Shown: positions 16,569 through 25,368 of the stretch, in pieces
Layout of the letters: every line of letters begins with the position of its first letter
How positions within the stretch are numbered: the first letter of the stretch is position 1
Assembly: GCA_947071285.1 (NCBI GenBank)
Contig: CAMTFK010000009.1
Span: 1 to 44,053 of the forward strand
DNA from: an uncultured Bacteroides sp.
Lineage (GTDB): Bacteria; Bacteroidota; Bacteroidia; Bacteroidales; Bacteroidaceae
Length of the DNA: 44,053 nucleotides
Direction of reading: 5' to 3'
Program-made: the position numbers and the translations under genes
Notes under the pieces: model-generated
Databases searched by the model: none
What the model saw: the letters and a program-made list of their open reading frames with translations, nothing else
What the model was told of the DNA's origin: nothing

Positions 16569-19500
16569 TTATAAGGTAATGTTTACACCGAATGTCCAGA
16601 TGCGCGGAGTAATGGCCTTAGTCAAAGGATCGGAAGTTCTCCACTTGGAAATAACGAATGCATTATCCACATTAATACTGAATCTCAGATTATCAATCAT
16701 AAACTTGTTAATCAACTTCTTCGGGAATGTATAAGACAATGCCATATTCTGCATTCTTACATAGTTTCTCTTTTCGTAGATGTTCACACCCGGGCTGTCA
16801 ATGTTTGCACCCAGACGAGCGTATTTGCTATTTTGATTCCAAGGTGTCCAGTAATCAGTCCAAACAGAGTTTGAAGAGTTGTAGAAACGGTTAGTTTCGT
16901 TTCTGGGCAGATTATCGATATCCATCCAACCGAATTCTCCACGCAATACGAAAGAGAAGTTAATACATTTGAACAGGTCCAGATCACTGCTCAGTGTCAT
17001 ACGGTGTTTCGGGGTTTTGTTACCCAACCAAAGTTTGTCATCGGTATTGATTTTACCGTCGTTGTTAACATCCAGCAGTTTCGGGTCACCCGGTTGCTTG
17101 CCATATTTTGCAGCTTCCAGTTCTTCACCCAGTTGCCATACACCAACCCACTTATAATCATAGATTTCATCAATAGCGTGTCCAATGTACCAGCCATTCT
17201 GTACGTCGTCATCTTCACGCTGACCAATTACGTTACCGTCTTTATCCAGCACATTAATCATATCACCATACAAGTGTTTGATTTCATTCTTATTAGTAGA
17301 ATAAGTAAATGTGGTAGTCCAACGTACTTTAGAGGTATTCACGTTTACACTTGACAGGGTCAACTCAGCACCTTGGTTGGCAATCTCTCCCAGATTGGAA
17401 GCAATGCTACCATATCCTGAAATTTCGGGCATAGCGCGGTCCATCAACAAGTCATTCGTCTTATTCTTGTAGAGTTCTACCGAACCACTCAATCTGTTGT
17501 TGAACAATCCAAAGTCAACACCTAAGTTGAAACCGGTAGTAGTTTCCCATTTCAAATCTCTATTGGCCAAACTTGAAGGATACACACCTTTATAGTTTAC
17601 CCCATTTTGAATAACGTTGGTAATGGTCAATCTTGAGAAAGCGGCATAACGGCCGATGTCACGGTTACCGGTCTGTCCCCAGGAGAGACGCAGTTTCAGG
17701 TTATTAATCCATTTAACGTCTTTCAAGAACTTTTCTTCCGACATACGCCATCCGGCAGCAACCGTAGAGAATACACCAAAAGGATTATTCTGTCCGAAAG
17801 CGGAGAAACCATCACGACGTACGGAACCCGTCAACAAATAACGGTCCATCAATGAGTAGTTCAAACGCCACAACAAACCATTACCAGTCTGCATTTCGTC
17901 AGTTGAACTGACCGTAGGAGTGATACCTGCCTGAATGCCATGATAGCTCAATGTACCGTTAGGTTGGAAACCTTCATTGTTTCCCGTACTTTTCCAGTTC
18001 TGGTACTTTTCAGCAGTATATACGAAGGTAAAGTCAAAGTTATGTATTTTAGCAAAAGTGCGGTTCCACTTCAACATGTTGTCAATGCTCCATTCGTAGT
18101 CAGAATAGTCTTCGCGTTTTGCTTTACCACCTGCTACTACGCCCGGTTTGATGTCAGAATCAAAATAGTAATCTTTTCTCCAACCATAGCGCACGTTGAA
18201 AGTAGTCTGCCAGGTAAATCCGAACGGAAGAGTCAGTTTACCATAAACGCTTGAATTGAAATTCTGCGTTCTATAATATTTATCATCCACTGTGTGATTC
18301 AGTAACGGATTGGCAATACGGTTATCGTCCCAAGGTCTAACCTTGATGCTACCATCAGCTTCGTAAACATCGCCAAAGGGACTGGCTGCTTTAGCTGCAC
18401 CCGTATCTGCCTTAATTTGATCTGAACCTTTATGAGTGAACTGTGCATTCAAACCGATATTCAACCATTTTGTAATTTCAGTATCCAAATTCACACGTGA
18501 TCTTGAGGCACGGAACTGGTCACCTACAACGATACCATCATTATTGGTATAGCCCAATGACACATAATAATTAGTTCTTGCCGTTTTACCGGAAACAGAT
18601 GCAGTGTAATCTTGTCTCAAGCCATTCTGATAAACAAGATCCATCCAGTCAACGAATCTACCGGCTTTATAATTGGTAACCTCAATAGGGTTGAACTCCA
18701 TACGTTGCATCCAAGTTTCGGTGTAGTCACCGGAGAAAGAAGGATCATAAGCCGCCCACTGTTCACGAGAAACGCCTGCGGGCAGATTGTCGGGATTATC
18801 ATAATAGCCTAAGCCTTTTTGCTGGTCGCCCGGTTTAAAGTAGTCAATTGTTTTGTAGTAGTCGGAACGTCTCTGCATATACTGCGCAGCAGTAGGCATT
18901 TCGGGCATAAAGGTTGCCTGTGAAACACCGATCTTTGTACTTACATTAATAATAGGTTTTTCAGAAGTACCTTTCTTAGTATTGATGATGATAACACCTG
19001 CCGAACCTTTAGAACCATAGATAGCAGTTGAACTGGCATCCTTCAGGATATCCATACTTTCGATGTCGTTCGGGTTGACGTCTTCAATATTACCATAGAA
19101 TACTACGCCGTCCAAAACAACCAAGGGAGAAGTACTGGCTTTCAATGATTGCTTACCGCGAATCAAAAGTCCGGAAGCACCGCCACCTGCATCAGTAGAA
19201 GGAGTGATGTGTACACCGGGAACTGTACCAACCAAGAAGTCAAGAGCATTTGTGGCAGCTCTGTTCTTTGTTACTTCCTCACCAATGTGTGCCACGGCAC
19301 CCGTTACGTCTTTTCTCTTCATTGTACCGTAACCAACCACAACAACTTCATCCAACAACTTAGAATCCTCAACCAACATAACGTTCAGAGTTCTGGTGTT
19401 GGCATCAATGGTTTTTTCCATTGTCTGATAGCCGATAAATGAAAATACTAAAGTAGTTTTTTGTGCGGGCACGTTCAATGAATACTTACCGTCCAAGTCA

Positions 19501-19691
19501 GTAATAGTACCCAAAGCGGCGTTACCTTTTACAGTTACGTTTACTCCAATAACTGTTTCGCCCGTAGCATCTTTAACGACACCCGTAACAATTCTGCCCG
19601 ACTGAGCCTGAACATAAACTGTAGAGATTAGGAAAAGGAGTAGCATCCTAATCCTTGCATCAGAAAAGAATTTTGAAATCTTCTGCTTCAT
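16569..19691 (-). CDS. SusC-like TonB-dependent outer membrane glycan transporter
   Basis: The 1040-residue protein is read from ATG 19691 (MKQKISKFFSDARIR). The frame can be extended 18 codons to a TTG, but that would run into the -7 promoter element. A signal peptide ends near residue 30 (VQAQ). A carboxypeptidase-regulatory-like beta-sandwich spans about 33-110 ('VTGVVKDATGETVIGVNV', 'GTITDLDGKYSLNV'). The TonB-box region is 'DEVVVVGYGT' (114-123) and the plug includes 'LLIRGKQSLKASTSPLVVLDGV' and 'DILKDASSTAIYGSKGSAGVI'. A beta-barrel ends in 'TPRIWTFGVNITL'. There is no N-terminal STN domain, so it is not a sigma/anti-sigma signalling type, consistent with HTCS control. It imports oligosaccharides with its SusD partner and heads the downstream operon. 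Confidence 0.97.
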   Translation of the reverse strand: MKQKISKFFSDARIRMLLLFLISTVYVQAQSGRIVTGVVKDATGETVIGVNVTVKGNAALGTITDLDGKYSLNVPAQKTTLVFSFIGYQTMEKTIDANTRTLNVMLVEDSKLLDEVVVVGYGTMKRKDVTGAVAHIGEEVTKNRAATNALDFLVGTVPGVHITPSTDAGGGASGLLIRGKQSLKASTSPLVVLDGVVFYGNIEDVNPNDIESMDILKDASSTAIYGSKGSAGVIIINTKKGTSEKPIINVSTKIGVSQATFMPEMPTAAQYMQRRSDYYKTIDYFKPGDQQKGLGYYDNPDNLPAGVSREQWAAYDPSFSGDYTETWMQRMEFNPIEVTNYKAGRFVDWMDLVYQNGLRQDYTASVSGKTARTNYYVSLGYTNNDGIVVGDQFRASRSRVNLDTEITKWLNIGLNAQFTHKGSDQIKADTGAAKAASPFGDVYEADGSIKVRPWDDNRIANPLLNHTVDDKYYRTQNFNSSVYGKLTLPFGFTWQTTFNVRYGWRKDYYFDSDIKPGVVAGGKAKREDYSDYEWSIDNMLKWNRTFAKIHNFDFTFVYTAEKYQNWKSTGNNEGFQPNGTLSYHGIQAGITPTVSSTDEMQTGNGLLWRLNYSLMDRYLLTGSVRRDGFSAFGQNNPFGVFSTVAAGWRMSEEKFLKDVKWINNLKLRLSWGQTGNRDIGRYAAFSRLTITNVIQNGVNYKGVYPSSLANRDLKWETTTGFNLGVDFGLFNNRLSGSVELYKNKTNDLLMDRAMPEISGYGSIASNLGEIANQGAELTLSSVNVNTSKVRWTTTFTYSTNKNEIKHLYGDMINVLDKDGNVIGQREDDDVQNGWYIGHAIDEIYDYKWVGVWQLGEELEAAKYGKQPGDPKLLDVNNDGKINTDDKLWLGNKTPKHRMTLSSDLDLFKCINFSFVLRGEFGWMDIDNLPRNETNRFYNSSNSVWTDYWTPWNQNSKYARLGANIDSPGVNIYEKRNYVRMQNMALSYTFPKKLINKFMIDNLRFSINVDNAFVISKWRTSDPLTKAITPRIWTFGVNITL

Positions 19692-19742
19692 AATATTAAA
19701 TTTTAAAAAAATTGTAAAGTCTTTATTGGCTTTAAAGCAAGA

Positions 19743-19750
19743 CAAAAGTA
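19743..19750 (-). promoter_or_regulatory. Promoter -7 element of the susC operon
   Basis: On the minus strand TACTTTTG fits TAnnTTTG and lies about 50 bp before ATG 19691. No clear -33 TTTG is present, as expected for a promoter that needs an activator. Confidence 0.55.
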
Positions 19751-19801
19751 GATATTCAAATAAATAGTTGATAATACAGTTATCTCTAAAAAAAGAAAAA
19801 A

Positions 19802-19869
19802 TGTCCCAAAATACTTGCCAGGAGGTTTTAGGACGCCAATAGACACAATAGTCTCAATTATGGGACGCA
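19802..19869. promoter_or_regulatory. Cluster of GGAC-type sites upstream of susC, candidate regulator binding region
   Basis: Three related words lie 50-120 bp upstream of the -7 element: TGTCCCAAAATA (19802-19813, inverse of TATTTTGGGACA), TTTTAGGACGCC (19826-19837) and ATTATGGGACGCA (19857-19869). Repeated sites at this distance would fit binding of the AraC-type domain of the HTCS encoded at 36981-41006. This is inference from position and repetition only. The rest of the 325-bp gap 19692-20016 holds the promoter, these sites and a terminator; I see no gene in it. Confidence 0.3.
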
Positions 19870-19926
19870 TCTGTCATTTTACTCATACACTGTAAGTTGC
19901 GAGGTTGGTCAGCTAAAAAACTTTAA

Positions 19927-19969
19927 AGAAAAAAATAAAGGTGCATCCTCAACAGAACACACCTTTATT
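19927..19969 (-). terminator. Terminator of the eight-gene catabolic operon
   Basis: Arms 19934-19943 (AATAAAGGTG) and 19960-19969 (CACCTTTATT) form a perfect 10-bp stem about 45 bp after the stop of the GH63-like gene. Read on the minus strand it continues into a T-run (TTTTTTTC). It divides the PUL into separate catabolic and susCD transcription units. Confidence 0.8.
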
Positions 19970-20016
19970 CTAATAATATCGAATATGAAAGAAAATATGC
20001 TGTTATTGCAGACAAG

Positions 20017-22770
20017 CTAATCAAGAGCCTGAACGGCAAGTTCTCCTGTTTTATTCGTTGCAGGCAGAGTGATTTCCAGCATTCCTGCATGGCCGGACCT
20101 GAACTTGACGGGTTTGCCATTGAAGAGCACTTTGTATGTATGCCCCGCATTCATACACACAATCATGCAACGTTCATGCGGTTTCGTTGAATCATCAAAA
20201 GAGATTTCAGCCTTATATCCGGAACAGTTGCCGGTGAATTCGCTTTTCGTAATCCAAACCTCAAATCCTGTGGAAATCTTGCCAGGTTTGTAGTAAGCTG
20301 CAAACCAATTCAGAATAGGAGACGAAAGCCCGGAGAACTGATGCCATCCCGCCCCTCTTCCCGAGGAAATAATGAAGTGCTCGAATGTGAAATAACTCTC
20401 TGCACACTCCTTTTCCCAGTTATCAAGAGCCGTATGCGCCACCCGGTAAGCTTCTTCTCCTCTACCCAAGTCTAAAAGAGCTTTCCACATCATCCATTGA
20501 TGGGGAAACCAGACAGCACCGTTCCAATATCCGTCTACCTTATAATAAGGAGCGGATTGGTCGACTGTAGATATGCCTACCTTAGTCCACAACTCATCAG
20601 GAGAAAACAAATGTTCCACCAACTTGTCCGCCTGAACGGAAGAACAGATGCCTGCCGCCAGAGGGGTTACTCCATCCAGTCCCTTATTAAAGTTAGAATG
20701 GTCCTTATACCGGAAAATATCTTTCGCATTGCCCAAAGAGTCGTGAACCACATATCCGTAATATCCGCTTTCTTCGTCCCAAGCATAGGTTTGCAGTGCG
20801 TATGACAGTTGCTTGATGACTTGTTCATACTCCTTCATGTCTTTTTTCAGTCCCAGTTCCTTGGCTGCCAGACGTAGAATCTTCGCAGCACGAAGATAAT
20901 AGGCGGAAGTCACCACAGGAGTAACGAACCGGGTTTGCGATTTAGTGCGGTGCAGCTCATGCTGGGGCGGATAATCGTCCCATCCACCGGAATTATAGAA
21001 ATAATCCCAGGTGCGGAGCAAACCGGAACCTTTCATTCGAGTAGTGGAAGAAGGGTCGTTTCCGACCATGAAATCGAAGTATTGTTTCAGGCGGGGATAC
21101 AGGAATTCCAATGATTCGCGTGACAGACTGTTATTCCACAAATCGAAGTAGGCATACATCTGAATGGGCAACGGAGTGCCATGATGAATGAAAGCCGACT
21201 CACTACCTACCGGTGTGGTATAAGCCTTGATACATTCAAAAGCCTTGGCAGGGTCCACATCCACCAGTCCCAATGCTATGAAACCGGAGTCCCAGGTATA
21301 GAGGCTGTTCCAATTCTTTCCCGGTGTGAAGTGCCGGATATACTCTTTCTGAGTATAAACCGGATATACAATATTCGACAAAAGCGAGGCTTGCAACAGG
21401 CGGTTTCCGAGGAGATACTTCTCTCCGGCAGGCAGCACCCCGTCTTTGGATTTCGCATCTTTTGCAGGCTGTATCTGTGCGATGAGCTTGTCCGGAGCAG
21501 AGTGAAAACCGGATAACTCCTGTTTCACCTGTTCCTTATCTCCACTGCACAGCAGCATATAGATGGTCTGTTCGGAATTCGGTTCCAACACGACGGGGCG
21601 CAAAAAGGCGTTTGCATAATGCCACTTCCTGTCGCCCGTCAGCCTCGAAGACACATGGTCGTGCACCCGTCTACGAAAAAAAGACTCCAATTCACCGTTC
21701 AGAATCTCGCGCACCTCCGAATGCTGGTAGTTCCAGGCCACACCATAGAAGTTCTCGCAATCCTTGTATTTCAGGATGAAGTCCTTCCGGCCCTCTCCCA
21801 CTTCCATCACGGGAGTGAAGGGAACCGGTGCAGAAGTGATGTTCACACGGCTGATTTCATCGCTATCTCCTATAAAGAAACCATCCAGGCTAATGCCCAC
21901 GGTGGAAGCGGAAATAAATTCCAGTTTATACTCCCCTGCCTTTTTACAATGGTACGGGACGGACAGGAAAGAAAATTCTCCCGTACCCTTTAATTCCACT
22001 GGTTGTTCCGTCAGTCCTTTCAGATGTAGAACGGCGGTTTCCCCTTCTTTTACCTTAAACCGAAGTCCTATGGCGCCTCTCTCTTGTCCCGGAAGGATAT
22101 TCACCAGATAAGCCAGACGGTCGCCTTCGTTTCTGCCGAAGCCCTGGCCCAGAATGGAGCCGTCGAGCGACGAGGCACTCCGTTCTTCATTCCGTTGCCA
22201 GCCGTCATACACCAACCGGTACTGGGGAGACTGGCGGACAGGTTCATTCTCCACATAGTCAATGGCATTGTACCATTGCAGGCGGGATGCACCCGTAGCG
22301 GTCACTTGCGGTTGCGTCTCGGGATAATCGATGTAAGCCATCTGATTCAAGACCAGATTTTGGGGCATCTCTGTACGGTTGACACAATGTATCCCGACCA
22401 ACGTACGGTTATCATCCAATATGTGATAGGTGACATCCGTATAGACCCGGTCTTTCCATTCCAGTTCATAGCGGTAGGTGATGCGGGTCATCTCCGGGTT
22501 TATCTCCCACGGATAGTAGGATGACTCGAACAGGACGTGTGGCACCAACTGGCGGTTCCGGTAGTATCCGGGCATCACCGAGAAGTCAAAACGTATCCCT
22601 TTGCGCATATCGGGTATGTGCGAGATGCCGGCATAACGTTTTGAATAAGGGCCCCATGTATGCAATGACGCTATGTCATGGCTATTGTCCAAAGAAGGTG
22701 AAGGATAAACAGCTCCTGCACAGTAAAGGGCCATAGTTACAGCCAGAAATGTCATCAAGTATCGTTTCAT
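20017..22770 (-). CDS. GH63/MGH1-like (alpha/alpha)6 glycoside hydrolase
   Basis: The 917-residue protein has a signal peptide (MKRYLMTFLAVTMALYCAGA). Residues about 25-440 form a large beta-rich region with 'YRYELEWKDRVYTDVTYHI'. Residues about 460-860 hold a helical toroid. 'NSLYTWDSGFIALGLVDVD' places a likely catalytic acid at Asp494, and 'VDGYWNGAVWFPHQWMMWKAL' near residue 750 matches the G-Y-W-x-G-x-x-W signature of GH63 and related trehalase-clan enzymes. 'TFEHFIISSGRGAGWHQFSGL' near 795 may supply the base Glu. A beta-rich tail follows. Known relatives cleave alpha-glucosidic or alpha-mannosidic bonds, including mannosylglycerate and glucosylglycerate; the linkage cut here cannot be read off. 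It is the last gene of the catabolic operon, 38 bp after the GH31. Probably periplasmic. Confidence 0.82.
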   Translation of the reverse strand: MKRYLMTFLAVTMALYCAGAVYPSPSLDNSHDIASLHTWGPYSKRYAGISHIPDMRKGIRFDFSVMPGYYRNRQLVPHVLFESSYYPWEINPEMTRITYRYELEWKDRVYTDVTYHILDDNRTLVGIHCVNRTEMPQNLVLNQMAYIDYPETQPQVTATGASRLQWYNAIDYVENEPVRQSPQYRLVYDGWQRNEERSASSLDGSILGQGFGRNEGDRLAYLVNILPGQERGAIGLRFKVKEGETAVLHLKGLTEQPVELKGTGEFSFLSVPYHCKKAGEYKLEFISASTVGISLDGFFIGDSDEISRVNITSAPVPFTPVMEVGEGRKDFILKYKDCENFYGVAWNYQHSEVREILNGELESFFRRRVHDHVSSRLTGDRKWHYANAFLRPVVLEPNSEQTIYMLLCSGDKEQVKQELSGFHSAPDKLIAQIQPAKDAKSKDGVLPAGEKYLLGNRLLQASLLSNIVYPVYTQKEYIRHFTPGKNWNSLYTWDSGFIALGLVDVDPAKAFECIKAYTTPVGSESAFIHHGTPLPIQMYAYFDLWNNSLSRESLEFLYPRLKQYFDFMVGNDPSSTTRMKGSGLLRTWDYFYNSGGWDDYPPQHELHRTKSQTRFVTPVVTSAYYLRAAKILRLAAKELGLKKDMKEYEQVIKQLSYALQTYAWDEESGYYGYVVHDSLGNAKDIFRYKDHSNFNKGLDGVTPLAAGICSSVQADKLVEHLFSPDELWTKVGISTVDQSAPYYKVDGYWNGAVWFPHQWMMWKALLDLGRGEEAYRVAHTALDNWEKECAESYFTFEHFIISSGRGAGWHQFSGLSSPILNWFAAYYKPGKISTGFEVWITKSEFTGNCSGYKAEISFDDSTKPHERCMIVCMNAGHTYKVLFNGKPVKFRSGHAGMLEITLPATNKTGELAVQALD

Positions 22771-22808
22771 CTATTATTTCAGTAACTTCCTTCCAGAAAC
22801 ATTCAAAA

Positions 22809-25355
22809 TCACTTTTCGTCCCAGCAAATGGATTGCAAGAACCACGTAGCCAGTTCGCTCTTCAAGCCCTGGCGTTCCAACACCGAAGGCAATTCATGAT
22901 AGCTTTTCCAGAAACCGTCGATCAAAGCGGGCATTTCTGATGGAGCATACATCACAGCTTCATTCAGACTTCCCATCTTGCCCAACTCCTCTTTGAAGAC
23001 AATATACGAATTACGATACTTCAGTTGTTCCATAGATTTGGCTATTCTTCGGGATGCTCCCAAAAGTCCGTTCATATCTACCTTTTCGGCAGGATAAACT
23101 ATCTTAATCACTTTTTCCTGATTGCAAGGCAATTCCGGCAAATCTACCAGCAGGGCAAAGTCTTCGGCCGAATACGTGTATTCTGCCGGGCTCCCATTCA
23201 CCGTAACGGACAGCGGAATGAGTGACGAAAGCACTTTCACCTTGAATGCACGGGCCGGAGGCATCTCTTTATAACTACCTTCGCGCTTGCCTATCACAAC
23301 GGTTTGCTCATTGCCACTACGGGTAGTAGTCAGCTTGGTCACCGCATACTCGGATGCATAGTTCTTATCATTCCCGTTATCTTCATACAAGCTGAATGCC
23401 GATGTATCGTTTCCACCGGGAAATACTGTCACCGCTATTTCTTCGTCGTTACCGTTCAGGTTCATCACGTTCTCCAGATACAGAGGCAGTATCGCACCCG
23501 CCTTTACATAGATGGGATATTCATCAATGGCAAAAGAGCGTTCCACAACGCGGTTGCCTTGCAGCAAAGCACCCGTATGCCACTCGTACCATTCTCCCTC
23601 CGGTAGCCATACACGCACTTGCGCATAACCATCCTTTGCCGGAGCCGTAACCGGCGCCACCATCACATCATCTCCAAACATATACTCATTGGCGAATTCA
23701 TAAGCTTCCTTATTCTCCGGATAATCATAATACATGGGGCGGCAGAGCGATAATCCATCATCATATCCCTTGCGGGCCATGGTGTAGATATAAGGAGCCA
23801 TCACGTAGCGTTGGCGAATCGTCTCACGGATGATGTCGCAATATTCCTTATTGAATACCCAGGGTTCTTTATTCAGTTTAGCCCCTTTCTGTGAGTGGGT
23901 ACGCATAATCGGACTCAGTGCTCCGAATTGCAGCCAGCGGGTGTACATTTCGGGGTCTATCTGACTACCGATGTGTCCGCCCAGGTCATGACTCCAATAG
24001 CCATACAGCACATTAGAGGCAGTAGAGTTGAAGTAAGGTTGGAAGTCCAACGACTTCCATGAAATCACTGCATCACCCGAGAATCCCACCTGATAACGAT
24101 GATTCCCCAATCCTCCCCAACGGTGGTAGAGCATCGGGCGCGTATCCCGGCGTTGTTCCATATCACTAAAGAATGCGTAGTTGATCCACCAGGTATTACT
24201 CAGATTCTTCATCTTTGAGTCGAACATTCCCTGTTGCCAGTCCAGCCACCAGAAGTCCACCCCGTCTTTCTCCATCGGAGCGAGGATATTCTTGAACATA
24301 TTCTTCATGAACTTCTTATCCGAATTTACCCAGGGGATTGTTTGCTTTGTAGCAGGGTCCACTCCCATGTCTTTAGCCATTTCCGGGTACTTTTCTTCAT
24401 AAGCAGCCACTCCGTCTGCCGGATGCAGGTTGAGTGTCACTTTCACATTGTTCTGTTTCAGGTATTTCAAGAAGCCCTGGGGATTGGGAAATAAATCTCT
24501 GTTCCAAGTCCAGCCAGTCCAGCCCCCCTTGCCTTTCTCGGTATAATGCCAGTCCATATCCACTACCAGCACGTCCAGAGGTATCTGATAAGTATGGAAA
24601 TTATCAATCAAATTGCGAAATTCTTTATCGGAGTACAGCCAATAGCGCGACCACCAATAGCCGAAGGCATAGCGGGGAGGCAACGACATCTTACCTGCAA
24701 ACAGGGTATAGTCTTTCAGGGCTTGTTTATAGTCGTGTCCGTAGGCCATGAAGTACCAATCCTGTCCTTCATTGGCAGAGCGTTCCTTAGCCCAGTCCCA
24801 GTCCGGATCATTATCAAACAGCAGTCCCCGGGAGTCGTCAATGAGCGACCAGCCATCGGTTGCCAGCAGACCGTCTTCCAGTTTCAGTTTATCCCCTTTC
24901 TTGGTGTCAGACACCCAGGTTTGGGTCTGTGTGTCACCATCCATTCCGTCCAGCGTGCGATAGGTGCCTTTCAGGTTGCCTTTCTGTTGCATCCCGGGCT
25001 TCCAGGTGAACGGGAATGCTCCTTTCACAGCTTGGATTACCAGGTTATTGTCCGTGAACTGTCCGCTGTCTTTTTTATAACGCATCTTCATTTTGGGGGT
25101 TGTTATTTCAATCCACGCGCCTTTTGCCTTCACTTTGTAATTGACGTGCGGATACAAGCGGTCTACAGCAATGAAAGATTTGTCGTCTACGAACTTCCCA
25201 TCCGGGGCATACTCCAGACGGAGCGTTCCATCCGATATAACCGTAAACCGTACATGGTTGTCAGCATAAGCAATATTCTGCTCTTCACCCTGCGCTCGTA
25301 GTGACAACAGGACACCTTGCAAAATACAAAGAATAAGTGTTAACTTCTTCATCAT
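22809..25355 (-). CDS. GH31 alpha-glycosidase
   Basis: The 848-residue protein has a signal peptide (MMKKLTLILCILQGVLLSLRAQ), an N-terminal beta-sandwich ('YADNHVRFTVISDGTLRLEYAPDG') and the GH31 barrel. 'LDVLVVDMDWHYTEKGKGGWTGWTWNRDLFP' marks the start of the barrel. 'DFWWLDWQQG' supplies the nucleophile, Asp372, and 'VGFSGDAVISW' the acid/base, Asp428. 'SHDLGGHIG' and 'LSPIMRTHSQKG' complete the active site. A Pro-rich beta domain and a helical tail follow. GH31 covers alpha-glucosidases, alpha-xylosidases, alpha-galactosidases and alpha-N-acetylgalactosaminidases. The WLDWQQG form differs from the classic WxDMNE of alpha-glucosidases, so another specificity is likely. It is encoded 13 bp after the GH115, and probably periplasmic. 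Confidence 0.93.
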   Translation of the reverse strand: MMKKLTLILCILQGVLLSLRAQGEEQNIAYADNHVRFTVISDGTLRLEYAPDGKFVDDKSFIAVDRLYPHVNYKVKAKGAWIEITTPKMKMRYKKDSGQFTDNNLVIQAVKGAFPFTWKPGMQQKGNLKGTYRTLDGMDGDTQTQTWVSDTKKGDKLKLEDGLLATDGWSLIDDSRGLLFDNDPDWDWAKERSANEGQDWYFMAYGHDYKQALKDYTLFAGKMSLPPRYAFGYWWSRYWLYSDKEFRNLIDNFHTYQIPLDVLVVDMDWHYTEKGKGGWTGWTWNRDLFPNPQGFLKYLKQNNVKVTLNLHPADGVAAYEEKYPEMAKDMGVDPATKQTIPWVNSDKKFMKNMFKNILAPMEKDGVDFWWLDWQQGMFDSKMKNLSNTWWINYAFFSDMEQRRDTRPMLYHRWGGLGNHRYQVGFSGDAVISWKSLDFQPYFNSTASNVLYGYWSHDLGGHIGSQIDPEMYTRWLQFGALSPIMRTHSQKGAKLNKEPWVFNKEYCDIIRETIRQRYVMAPYIYTMARKGYDDGLSLCRPMYYDYPENKEAYEFANEYMFGDDVMVAPVTAPAKDGYAQVRVWLPEGEWYEWHTGALLQGNRVVERSFAIDEYPIYVKAGAILPLYLENVMNLNGNDEEIAVTVFPGGNDTSAFSLYEDNGNDKNYASEYAVTKLTTTRSGNEQTVVIGKREGSYKEMPPARAFKVKVLSSLIPLSVTVNGSPAEYTYSAEDFALLVDLPELPCNQEKVIKIVYPAEKVDMNGLLGASRRIAKSMEQLKYRNSYIVFKEELGKMGSLNEAVMYAPSEMPALIDGFWKSYHELPSVLERQGLKSELATWFLQSICWDEK

Positions 25356-25368
25356 GGTAATATTGATT

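Noticed and set aside
19692..19745. Longer SusC start at TTG 19745
   Set aside because: It would place the start inside the likely -7 promoter element, and the ATG at 19691 gives a standard signal peptide.
24546..25301. Plus-strand frame of 251 residues inside the GH31 gene
   Set aside because: It lies wholly within a continuous GH31 frame and shows no coherent protein features.
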